From DASZXJ01 sp035545895 (GTDB taxonomy: Bacteria; Planctomycetota; Phycisphaerae; Tepidisphaerales; Tepidisphaeraceae): a stretch of 23,570 nt of DNA. The translations under genes and the position numbers were made by a program. Below, piece by piece: positions 7,001 through 14,628 of the stretch. The stretch spans positions 1 through 23,570 of the forward strand of contig DASZXJ010000164.1 of NCBI GenBank assembly GCA_035545895.1, in the 5' to 3' direction. How positions within the stretch are numbered: position 1 is the stretch's first letter; the number at the start of each line of letters is the position of its first letter. A model generated the notes under the pieces. That model had not been told where the DNA came from. It saw only the letters and a list, made by a program, of their open reading frames with translations, and ran no database searches.

Positions 7001-8345
7001 ACCCGGCCCGGCCTGTTTGTGTTCGCCAGGCGCCATCGGTGCCGATAACCAAATGGGAATTGCCGGCGACCGTTGCCGGTTCGCCGCCGGCCCAATTGGT
7101 GTAGAAAAATTCAGCCCCGCTTAGCCATCCCCAGCGGCCATTGGGGTCGGTTGATCCGCCTAGCCATACGACTCGGCCCTTGGCGAGCTTGATGAGCAAT
7201 TCACCTTCAGCGCGAGTTTCAGCGGAAACCAAATCGCCGCCGGATTCGCGGCAGATGCGCTGGGCGGTTTCCCAATTCACCTCTGCGATGTTGGCTCGAT
7301 ACCAGTGGGCTGTCAGCTTGAGCGCATCCGGCGGGCGAGCCGGCTTGATGCTTTTATTCGTTGGTGGGTTCAATTCCAAAAGCCGCCGCTGCGCCAGCGC
7401 GCGATCGAGTCCGTCCAACCCATTGACCGCCCGGGCATACCAATAGCCGGCGCGACGACGGATGGCCATGTGGTAATCCGCGGGCTGCGTATCGGAAAGA
7501 TCCCACCATTGCCCCGCCGTCTTCAATTGCAATGTGGCCTTATCCGCGGGCGTCTGCAAATCCTCTTTAGCCAGCCTGGATAATTCCGCGTCTGCACCTT
7601 TGGCAAGCATGAGCAAGCCAGCATCGAAATCTCCTTTGACGAAGCTGGTGAATTTGCCCACGACGAGATTGGCGGCGGGGTCATCCGGCGCTCGCGACAT
7701 CGCCGCCTGGGCCGGCCGGGCGGTTTCCCATGCGTCGCGCAGCGGACGCAACTGAGTATTCCGCGAATCGACCCAGTCGAAATATGGTTTTGACTTCGCT
7801 CGCTTGGACGTTTCCAGAGCAAGCGTCAACAGCATATCCGCGCGATCGTAGTCGCTTTCGACAAGACACTGGTCGGCCAAGTCCATGCAGATCGAGACCG
7901 ATGCAAGCTGGGCGGGTGAAGTTGCCATCAGCGGCACGGCTTCCTGCATGACCTGCGAGCGAAGCTGCAGCCTGGAGACGGGAAACGCGTCGGCCAATCG
8001 GTCAATTGCGGCAAACGCGGTGGTCACATCGCCGGCCTGGGTGCAGAGCCGGCGGGCTTCGCTGAGCAATACAAATTTGGCTTCCTCATCGAATTGAGTT
8101 TGTTCCGAAGCATCGATCAGGCGGCGCGCCAGCGCACGGCGGCCGTTGAACGATTCATCCGCATAGTCGGCGGCGAAAATCTGTTTGATTCTGGCGACGG
8201 TTTGTTGCTGGGCGATAAGACTGGGAATTGCTTTCACCGTCGCTTGCGACTCGGCTGCTTGATTGGTTCGATGAATCTGCCGGGTGGTTGGCGCAGCAGC
8301 GATTGACGCCACGCTGAGCATCAGCGCGCACCACATCCGCCACAC
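6978..8345 (-). CDS. Secreted C-type lectin-like domain protein
   Basis: The last 120 or so residues form a C-type lectin-like domain: HWYRANIAEVNWETAQRICR, then GGDLVSAETRAEGELL, VVWLGGSTDPNGRWGWLSG, FFYTNWAGGEP and a final AGFICEW. Such domains bind carbohydrate or protein ligands outside the cytoplasm. The preceding 300 or so residues are helical, alanine-rich and resemble TPR-like arrays, but no family was recognised. A hydrophobic stretch (MWCALMLSVASIAAA) near the start looks like a signal peptide. The GTG at 8345 is chosen because AGGA lies six bases upstream; ATG 8336 is the next candidate, and an ATG at 8438 would add an unlikely arginine/glycine-rich leader. The gene runs tail to tail into plsY with a 23-base overlap. 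Its role on the cell surface is unknown. Confidence 0.75.
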   Translation of the reverse strand: MWRMWCALMLSVASIAAAPTTRQIHRTNQAAESQATVKAIPSLIAQQQTVARIKQIFAADYADESFNGRRALARRLIDASEQTQFDEEAKFVLLSEARRLCTQAGDVTTAFAAIDRLADAFPVSRLQLRSQVMQEAVPLMATSPAQLASVSICMDLADQCLVESDYDRADMLLTLALETSKRAKSKPYFDWVDSRNTQLRPLRDAWETARPAQAAMSRAPDDPAANLVVGKFTSFVKGDFDAGLLMLAKGADAELSRLAKEDLQTPADKATLQLKTAGQWWDLSDTQPADYHMAIRRRAGYWYARAVNGLDGLDRALAQRRLLELNPPTNKSIKPARPPDALKLTAHWYRANIAEVNWETAQRICRESGGDLVSAETRAEGELLIKLAKGRVVWLGGSTDPNGRWGWLSGAEFFYTNWAGGEPATVAGNSHLVIGTDGAWRTQTGRAGFICEWSD

Positions 8346-8591
8346 CACTGGTCCTGTGCACCCAGACACGAATGTCTCTCCGGCGGGACGACTGTATTCC
8401 GGCGCACCCCCGCGACCGGCCATAAACCCGCCGGCCATCTGAAGGTGGAATCAGTCTCCTGCCCAAAAACATACGTTTTGGCGAGATATACAAGGCGTGC
8501 CGAAGAGTTTATCGGAACCACTTCCGCGCCCCTCCCGGTTCGCACCCTCGTTAAATCCGACAATGCCGCCACAGGATAACGCGCGCAAGCA

Positions 8592-8638
8592 CACGGGCCG
8601 GTGTCGTCTCTGGGAGCGCTGACGAACACCGGCCCGTG
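8592..8638. terminator. Perfect 13-bp inverted repeat downstream of the PEP-CTERM gene
   Basis: CACGGGCCGGTGT (8592-8604) and ACACCGGCCCGTG (8626-8638) are perfect inverted copies around a 21-base loop, and a further CGTC/GACG pair extends the stem after one bulged base. It lies 22 bases past the stop codon at 8660, where a terminator for the minus-strand operon would be expected. There is no T-run on either side, so it may instead be a 3'-end stabilising hairpin. Confidence 0.5.
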
Positions 8639-8659
8639 GTGGAGGATGGAGGTTAATTC

Positions 8660-11506
8660 TTAAGAATTGCGCCGCCGACGTCGCATGAGCAGCATTGCAG
8701 CCGAAATCAAGCTCAAGCTACCCGGCTCTGGCACGAGACTGGTCGGCAAGCCTACCTCGCTGAGCGCCAAACCAATTGAACCGGAGCTGGCCTGCCAGTT
8801 CTGGGCCAGCAGACCCAGATCATGTGCATCGACCGTGCCGTTCAGATCGAAATCGCCATTGGACCAGCGATCGGCACTGCCCAGCCAATGCGGCGCCAGA
8901 AGCATCATGTCTCTCAGATCGACCATGCCATCGAAATTGGCATCGCCCGCGAGCAGACCCGAGCCCACATCGTTCTTGATCAACGCGAAATCCGCCAGAT
9001 CAATGTTGCCCGTGTCATCCAGCTCTGGATCGACCAGGCTGATGATCTTTCCCGTTTCAGCAGTAGGTATGCCGTTGGCATCGAAACCATCAAGGATGGT
9101 GCCGTTGGTGGCAATCACAGCGCCAAGCTGGTCGTTAATCGAGCGATAATCCGTGCCGATGAAATGATCGACCACTTGTGCGTCGATGCGATTGACCCGG
9201 CCATCGCGATTGACGTCCAACTTGTTGAACGCGTTGGCGCCGGTTGGATCGTTGGCGAGATTGGCGCTGGCATCGATCCTTTGCTGTGCGGTTGCGTTGG
9301 TCTGCATGTAATCCAAGGCGGCGTTTTTGCGAAGGACGCCGTTGCGAACCTGATCGGCAAACGTTGCGCCGCTGGCTGTGGTCAGCGTATCGGTGCTGGT
9401 GCTATCCGCCAGAGAAGCGCCATGGGCCAGTTGATAAAGATCCTTGCCATCGAATTTGCCGTCGCCGTTGTAATCCCCCATGACGATGAGATCGCCTTTC
9501 TTTGCTCCGGCGGTTCCGTTGTAGCCGGTCATGCCCGACAGTGGCGCGGCAAGCCCGGCAATGGTCGTGTTGTTGGCGGACCCACTATTGGCATCGACGC
9601 CTGCGCCGCTGGCAAAAAGTGCTGCCTGCGCTGAGACGGCAGCTTTGACCGCTGAAAAATCCCGCACGCCGTTCTGTTTGAAATTGCCGAACATCCAGTT
9701 GCCATGGCCGCTGCCGGCGTCGGTGATATTGATGTTGCCCGAGAAAGTTGTTCCACCACTGGCGCCGTTGTAAATGGCCCCACTGGCGCCGGCCGTCTTG
9801 GTTGACGGATCATCCGGCGCGAAATTATTCGCATACGAACTGCCCAGGAGGGCGTTTCGGAGGTTGTGATCGTAGTCGGCCGCATCCGTATTGATGTTGG
9901 CGCTTTTTGCCGTCTGCACCCCTACGCCGTCCAGATCCTTCTTCTGCCAAACCATCTGGGGCAGGATAAAGCTGGAACTCAACAATTGGTCCGCGGGATT
10001 CGCGACGGACATCGATGCCGGGAAGTTTTTTACGGAACTCAGGATGTTGTTGCGAACATCCGCCACGTCGTTGCCGGAATTATCTCCCTTGATGCCGACC
10101 GACGTGGTGGAATTTCGCCCATCATCGGTCGCGTTGTGCCAGTCGGTGGTGGGATCGGCGCCAGCCGCAATTGTCGCGGCTGCCGCGCTGTTGTTGTTCT
10201 TCACCGTGACGTAGGTTTCCTGCTGCCAGATGACATAGCTGCCGTCGGTGATACTGCTGGCCGAGGCGCGAACGAAACTGCCGTCGGTTGCGCTGTCGGA
10301 ATAATCCAATGCCCGCAAGGGCGTGGTGCTGGCCGACCCCTGCACCGAGCCGATGGCATCGCTCATGCTCAAAGGTCCAATAGACATGCGAGAATTTTGG
10401 ACAACTGTTCGCACGGCACTGCCGGCAGTCTTGCCCGAAAACTTAATTCCGCTGCCGATCGAGTTCTGGGTGGCGGCGGAGTTGTCGCCGCCGTCGTTTT
10501 CAGCCACTGCCCAGGATGGATCGACACCCGTGTTGTTGGCGACGACATTTCGCGTACCGCTGTTCACGTCGCGCTGCGCCACATTGAAATCGGCGCCGTT
10601 TTGCAAGCGACCGGTCGTTTGCAGCCACTGAGCATCGGTGCGATTGATGTGCGTCAAACCAGTGCCGGGATTGGCGACAAACAGAGACGCCGTAACCGCC
10701 ACCACATGGTCGTCCGTGTTGTCAAACCCACCGGTATTCCATGGGCCCGACGTGTAGTTCACGCCGGTTGCCGGATCCACCCGGTCGGTGGACATATTCA
10801 GCGACCCGGAATCGAACAGGCTCTGTCGGCTGTTTGCCAGCCCCAATCCCAAGCCATTGGTTGTCGAGGAAAGCAGTGCGTTGCCCTTGCCGTAGCCAGT
10901 CGAGGTCGGGGTGGCGCTGTAGGTACCCGTGCCGGCAATGGAAAAGCCTTGCTTGGTGTGTACGTCGCTGATCGCCATCTGTACGGAACTTTGACTCGTT
11001 CCTGATCCAAAAGTGCCAATCGAAAAGCCGTTGGCGCTGCCGGGCGCCAAGAAGCGGACGCGATTGACCCAAACCGGATTGGGAGTTGATGGATCACGGT
11101 TGGGCAGACCACTGATCGTCGCCAACTGGTCATTGACCAGTTCGGCAATTCCCTCGACCGAGCCTTGTTCGTGCCATTCAATACGAAGAGCATCGACATC
11201 GCCGCCGGTCGCCGGAAAAGCGGCGGCTGCCAATTGGAACTGCGTGCCCGGCGTGTTGGGAGCGGAGAACGTCTGCGTGGCCCCGCCCACGCCGCTGTTC
11301 AGCGTAATGGTCGTCCCCGGCGTCAGATACGAGAATCCCGCCGACGTTGTGAACGCTCGCATCGCGGTCGATCCGCTGAGCGAAATCGTCACGAGATTAC
11401 CCGTCGTGCCCGCGCGCGACTCGGCCTGGCGCATGGCGGTGACCGCCAGCGAAGCCGAAGCGGCAAGCAATACCCTAACCCTGTTGTTCACTCGTTTCTT
11501 TGTCAT
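8660..11506 (-). CDS. PEP-CTERM/dockerin protein with PstS-like substrate-binding motifs
   Basis: This 948-residue exported protein has a signal peptide (VLLAASASLAVTAM, about 12-25). The first half holds motifs arranged as in phosphate-type periplasmic binding proteins: SGSTAMR (44-50), VQMAISDV (175-182), FVANPGTGLTHINR (276-289), QRDVNSGTRN (311-320) and SIGPLSMSDAIG (375-386). Dockerin-type EF-hand loops follow at 678-689 (DYNGDGKFDGKD), 764-775, 855-866 and 885-896. The C-terminus is a PEP-CTERM sorting tail: PEPGS (926-930), a hydrophobic segment, then RRRRR. The ATG at 11506 has a strong AGGAGAGG site five bases upstream. It follows the pseudopilin gene by 27 bases, so the two are probably one transcript. 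Relation to PstS is inferred from motif order only; whether it binds phosphate is unknown. The asparagine- and serine-rich middle suggests a surface or matrix protein. Confidence 0.85.
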   Translation of the reverse strand: MTKKRVNNRVRVLLAASASLAVTAMRQAESRAGTTGNLVTISLSGSTAMRAFTTSAGFSYLTPGTTITLNSGVGGATQTFSAPNTPGTQFQLAAAAFPATGGDVDALRIEWHEQGSVEGIAELVNDQLATISGLPNRDPSTPNPVWVNRVRFLAPGSANGFSIGTFGSGTSQSSVQMAISDVHTKQGFSIAGTGTYSATPTSTGYGKGNALLSSTTNGLGLGLANSRQSLFDSGSLNMSTDRVDPATGVNYTSGPWNTGGFDNTDDHVVAVTASLFVANPGTGLTHINRTDAQWLQTTGRLQNGADFNVAQRDVNSGTRNVVANNTGVDPSWAVAENDGGDNSAATQNSIGSGIKFSGKTAGSAVRTVVQNSRMSIGPLSMSDAIGSVQGSASTTPLRALDYSDSATDGSFVRASASSITDGSYVIWQQETYVTVKNNNSAAAATIAAGADPTTDWHNATDDGRNSTTSVGIKGDNSGNDVADVRNNILSSVKNFPASMSVANPADQLLSSSFILPQMVWQKKDLDGVGVQTAKSANINTDAADYDHNLRNALLGSSYANNFAPDDPSTKTAGASGAIYNGASGGTTFSGNINITDAGSGHGNWMFGNFKQNGVRDFSAVKAAVSAQAALFASGAGVDANSGSANNTTIAGLAAPLSGMTGYNGTAGAKKGDLIVMGDYNGDGKFDGKDLYQLAHGASLADSTSTDTLTTASGATFADQVRNGVLRKNAALDYMQTNATAQQRIDASANLANDPTGANAFNKLDVNRDGRVNRIDAQVVDHFIGTDYRSINDQLGAVIATNGTILDGFDANGIPTAETGKIISLVDPELDDTGNIDLADFALIKNDVGSGLLAGDANFDGMVDLRDMMLLAPHWLGSADRWSNGDFDLNGTVDAHDLGLLAQNWQASSGSIGLALSEVGLPTSLVPEPGSLSLISAAMLLMRRRRRNS

Positions 11507-11533
11507 GGCATCCTCTCCTGTTTCCTGTTTTGT

Positions 11534-12586
11534 TTATTGCGGAAGAATGTCGTTGATCGGCGTCATCGAGTAGATGGTCTGGCCCCACTCGAATGCCGGC
11601 GCCAGTGTTTCGCGAATCTGCTTGGTCTCAACATGCCCATCCACGTAAAGGAAATTGCTTTTGCCAATGTTAAAACCGGTCTGATCGAACGCGGGATAGT
11701 GGTTGCGTCCCACCCAATCCAGCCGGGTTTTGCTTGCGGATATGCCGGGATATTGCGGATTGGACATCAGGTCGCTGGGCTTGGCTCGGCGAATGGCCGG
11801 CGCGGGAGGATTACGAAATGTATCCTTGGCGACCTTCTCCAAGTCCAATTCCCCACTCATTCCGACATATCCCGAAATCGGGCGATGGCTTTTGCAAACC
11901 GTGTCAGCAGCCGAACCTGTGGGTGAGCCGCCGTCTATCCGCGGCGGCCCCGCCACGATGCGCCAATCAGGATTCCACTCCGTCGCAAGAATTGTCTGCG
12001 CAGCCTGCTTAATGTTCGCGGCGGATACGTAGTGATATGTCCTCACGGCCCCCTGAAAAGTCAGCACGAACTTGTTTCGTGGACAGATCGCCTCGTTCAC
12101 GGTGTAGGCGCAACGCGGGGATTGCTTATCGATGATGGCTGCATCATCGTTCTGCTGTCCTTCATCCCGGTTGCCTGCAAAGGTATTGGTTGGAGAAAGT
12201 CCACCCCGCTCGATCGTGGGGCATTGAAACATGTCCCATCCGGTCATCGATCGAAAGGGGGAGTCGCTCTGTTCGCTGTCCTTATGAGAGTAGAGATAGC
12301 TGGACCAATGGAGGTAACCATTGATGGCTGCGTCCGGCGACTCGCTGGTAGGCGTAAGTTTCATGCCGACATAGATGTAAGCGGCCGGGTAAAATCCCTT
12401 GTTTTCCGCGGTATATCCGGTCATGGCCTGTCCAATACTGCGCAGATTGGATGCGCATTTGATCGCCCAGCTAGCCTGCCGAGCCCGTCCAAGTGCGGGA
12501 AGAAGGACGCTGACTAAAACACCAATAATCCCAATAACAACCAACAACTCGACGAGAGTGAACCCTTTGTAGCGCACCAGGCGCAT
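11534..12586 (-). CDS. Type II pseudopilin-like protein (prepilin N-methylation motif, H-X9-DG type)
   Basis: The N-terminus KGFTLVELLVVIGIIGVLVSVLLPAL (residues 7-32) is a classic type IV prepilin cleavage and methylation site, with the cut expected after Gly8 and Glu13 at mature position 5. It is followed by ARQASWAIKCASNLRSIGQAM, typical of the large planctomycete pseudopilin family. Near the C-terminus FLYVDGHVE is the DG motif of the processing-associated H-X9-DG domain common in this phylum. These proteins are thought to be minor pseudopilins exported and assembled in the inner membrane, but most have no assigned cargo. An AAAGGAG site lies seven bases before the ATG. It is the first gene of a probable two-gene unit with the PEP-CTERM protein downstream. 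No secretion ATPase or other pilin machinery is in the window. Confidence 0.9.
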   Translation of the reverse strand: MRLVRYKGFTLVELLVVIGIIGVLVSVLLPALGRARQASWAIKCASNLRSIGQAMTGYTAENKGFYPAAYIYVGMKLTPTSESPDAAINGYLHWSSYLYSHKDSEQSDSPFRSMTGWDMFQCPTIERGGLSPTNTFAGNRDEGQQNDDAAIIDKQSPRCAYTVNEAICPRNKFVLTFQGAVRTYHYVSAANIKQAAQTILATEWNPDWRIVAGPPRIDGGSPTGSAADTVCKSHRPISGYVGMSGELDLEKVAKDTFRNPPAPAIRRAKPSDLMSNPQYPGISASKTRLDWVGRNHYPAFDQTGFNIGKSNFLYVDGHVETKQIRETLAPAFEWGQTIYSMTPINDILPQ

Positions 12587-12798
12587 AACCAGACTCCTTT
12601 AGACATTTCAGGCTCCCCTCATCGGAGCTGAACCAAAGACAAGCGACGCGCTCCCAAGGACGCAGAGAAACTTCTGACGAAGCGTGCGTCCGCACCGAAG
12701 TGTTGAGGAGGGTTTTATCCCTTGCTTTTGAAGATCGTGCGCGCAGGCGGATAGAATTGCGCAAACATTTGGTTATGTGGATGCTTTTGCATCTGCGC
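12587..12798. other. Intergenic region upstream of the pseudopilin operon
   Basis: No gene is supported. Visible items are a GATGC-tttt-GCATC hairpin at about 12779-12792, two direct copies of TGCGCAAA (about 12759 and 12794) and a fragment CCAAGGACGCAGAGAAAC (about 12654-12671) that resembles another iterated intergenic word. The pseudopilin promoter should lie here, but no convincing -35/-10 pair was identified. Confidence 0.4.
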
Positions 12799-12835
12799 AA
12801 AAAGAACGCGGGGCGCGATGATCGCGCCCCGCGTT
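12799..12835 (-). terminator. Intrinsic terminator of the RTX gene pair
   Basis: A perfect 14-bp stem (12805-12818 with 12822-12835, AACGCGGGGCGCGA paired with TCGCGCCCCGCGTT) closes a three-base loop. Read on the minus strand the stem is followed by CTTTTT (12804-12799). It starts 21 bases past the stop codon of the RTX gene at 12856 and would end transcription of the RTX pair before the pseudopilin operon. Confidence 0.85.
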
Positions 12836-12855
12836 AATTGTGATTTCAGCTAGAG

Positions 12856-14529
12856 TTACGGAATGCTGATCAGGGTATCGATGAGGTCGGTCGAGTCGCC
12901 GTGCACGTCGGTGCCGGTCCCGCCGTCAAGAATGTCCGTACCTTTGTTGCCGGTGAGGGTATCGGCTCCTGCTTCACCGAAGATGCTATCGTTGCCGTTG
13001 TAGCCAACGATGATGTCATCGCCATCGCCACCGTAAATGGTGTCGTTGCCGCTAAAGCCCCAGATGGTGTCGTTGCCGGCAGCGCCGCGGAGGAAGTTCT
13101 TATCCGCCGATCCGATGAGCAGGTCAGCGCCCTGTCCCCCATAGATGTTTTCGACATCGGCTTCGACGTTGTCGTGACGGCTCTTGCCGACGCCGTCATT
13201 GGCGACGCCGTCAAGGCTGATCGTCAGGTTACGGGTTTCATAGTAATAATCCGCGCGGTCACGGCCATCACCGCCCGACAGGATATTGATTCCACCTGCA
13301 GCGACCAGCACGTCGTTGCCGTCGTTGCCGTTGCAGGTATCGTTGCCCGCGCCGCCATGGACTCGGTCATCACCCGTGCCGCCGCTGAGCGAGTCGTCGT
13401 CATTCTCGCCATAGAGGGTGTCGTTGCCGGCACCGCCGACGGCGGTATCGTTACCATCGCCAGCCAGAACCATATCGTTGCCGTCGCCGGCATCAATGTT
13501 GTCGGTTCCGGCGCCGCCGAGGATCGAATCGTCGCCGTCGCCGGTATTGATGCTGTCATTTCCAGCTTCGCCGAGCGCAGTATCATCGCCGGTGGTGGCG
13601 ACCAGGGTATCGTTGCCGTTGCCGCCGACGAGCGAATTGTCTCCATCCCCTGCGTTCAACGAGTCGTTGCCGTCGTCACCTTCGAGGGTGTCATCGCCCG
13701 TGCCACCGATGACGGTGTCATCGCCGACGTCGCCGCAGACCGAGTCATCATCCGCGCCGCCGTCGACGCTGTCGTCGCCCGCCTGGCCGCAAAGGGTGTC
13801 ATTGTTGGCTTGGCCGAGGAGGGTATCGTTTCCGTCGCCGCCGACGATGCTGTCGTCGCCATTTTCGCCGATGAGCGAATCGTTTCCGTCGCCGCCATCG
13901 ATCGTATCGACGCCGTCGCCCCCTTCCAGCGTATCGTTGCCGGCGTTACCGACAAACGCGCGATCGCCGGGCCCCGTGAAATTGCTGATCGAGTCATCGC
14001 CCGAGCCGCCAATGACCGTATCGATCGAGCCATCGACGTTGTCATTTTCGCCGGACTCGCCATCGTTGGCGTTGCCGTCAAAAGTGACATTGACGCCATT
14101 CGTGCGTGAGGCATAGGTGACGGTATCGCTGCCGTTGTCGCCTTCCATCCAGTCGGCGCCAGTCCCGCCGTCGATCACATCATCGCCGTCGTTGCCAACG
14201 ATGCTGTCGTCGCCTGCGTCGCCGTTAAGAGTATCCGCGTTATTGCCGCCGACGAGGGTGTCATCGCCATCGCCGCCGTTTACTGTGGTCACGCCGATTT
14301 GTGCGCCCAACGTAATCTCGTCATCTCCGTTATCTCCATTGATCAAGCCGGAAGTCACTGACCCATCATCTGCAAAACGCTGCTCCACCCCGTTCAGGGT
14401 GACAACCAGTTCGTCTGTATTGGTGTCAAGGGTGAGGCTGATTGTGTCAGCATTGGTTGTTCCGTCGATTGTTAATACTCCGCCGATAATTGATGCCAAT
14501 AGTCTGCGACTTTCCAGTTGCTCGATCAT
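12856..14529 (-). CDS. RTX-type calcium-binding repeat protein with LEPR-XLL-like N-terminus
   Basis: The 557-residue protein opens with MIEQLESRRLLAS, matching the LEPR-XLL motif (LExRRLLS) that marks many planctomycete exported proteins, followed by a short beta-rich segment (GGVLTIDGTTNADTISLTLD). From about residue 68 to 530 it is almost entirely hemolysin-type nonapeptide repeats of the form GGxGxDxLx, which bind calcium and form a parallel beta roll. Two TVTYASR or ADYYYETRN-like spacers interrupt the array. The C-terminus ends in IDTLISIP, nearly the same ending (IDTVINVP) as the larger upstream paralogue. AGGAG lies seven bases before the ATG. Export is expected, but there is no classical signal peptide and no type I secretion gene nearby. 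Function is probably structural or adhesive; no catalytic domain is seen. Confidence 0.88.
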   Translation of the reverse strand: MIEQLESRRLLASIIGGVLTIDGTTNADTISLTLDTNTDELVVTLNGVEQRFADDGSVTSGLINGDNGDDEITLGAQIGVTTVNGGDGDDTLVGGNNADTLNGDAGDDSIVGNDGDDVIDGGTGADWMEGDNGSDTVTYASRTNGVNVTFDGNANDGESGENDNVDGSIDTVIGGSGDDSISNFTGPGDRAFVGNAGNDTLEGGDGVDTIDGGDGNDSLIGENGDDSIVGGDGNDTLLGQANNDTLCGQAGDDSVDGGADDDSVCGDVGDDTVIGGTGDDTLEGDDGNDSLNAGDGDNSLVGGNGNDTLVATTGDDTALGEAGNDSINTGDGDDSILGGAGTDNIDAGDGNDMVLAGDGNDTAVGGAGNDTLYGENDDDSLSGGTGDDRVHGGAGNDTCNGNDGNDVLVAAGGINILSGGDGRDRADYYYETRNLTISLDGVANDGVGKSRHDNVEADVENIYGGQGADLLIGSADKNFLRGAAGNDTIWGFSGNDTIYGGDGDDIIVGYNGNDSIFGEAGADTLTGNKGTDILDGGTGTDVHGDSTDLIDTLISIP

Positions 14530-14628
14530 TGCCTAGCTCCTTCTAAACAAAAATGAGATACGCCTCCGCCTCAAGCAGGGAGGGGAATTCCCGATTGCAA
14601 CAACATCGTCCAAAGCAGGTGAAAAAGT

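Noticed and set aside
8339..8438. N-terminal extension of the lectin-like protein to ATG 8438
   Set aside because: The added residues are Gly/Arg-rich without Shine-Dalgarno, would bury the signal peptide, and include a small AGACA/TGTCT hairpin typical of untranslated sequence.
9866..11005. 379-residue open frame opposite the PEP-CTERM protein
   Set aside because: Arginine- and glycine-rich antisense of a well-supported gene with signal peptide, dockerin loops and a strong ribosome binding site.
12901..14109. 402-residue open frame on the plus strand opposite the RTX gene
   Set aside because: It is a shadow of the GGxGxD repeat codons: the antisense of GAC/GGC/AAC runs is stop-poor. It consists of repetitive Ile/Val/Ala/Asp blocks with no start signal.
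12950..14320. Periodic repeats that could be taken for a CRISPR array
   Set aside because: The period is set by nine-residue protein repeats, copies vary, there are no unique spacers, and they are in a single open frame.
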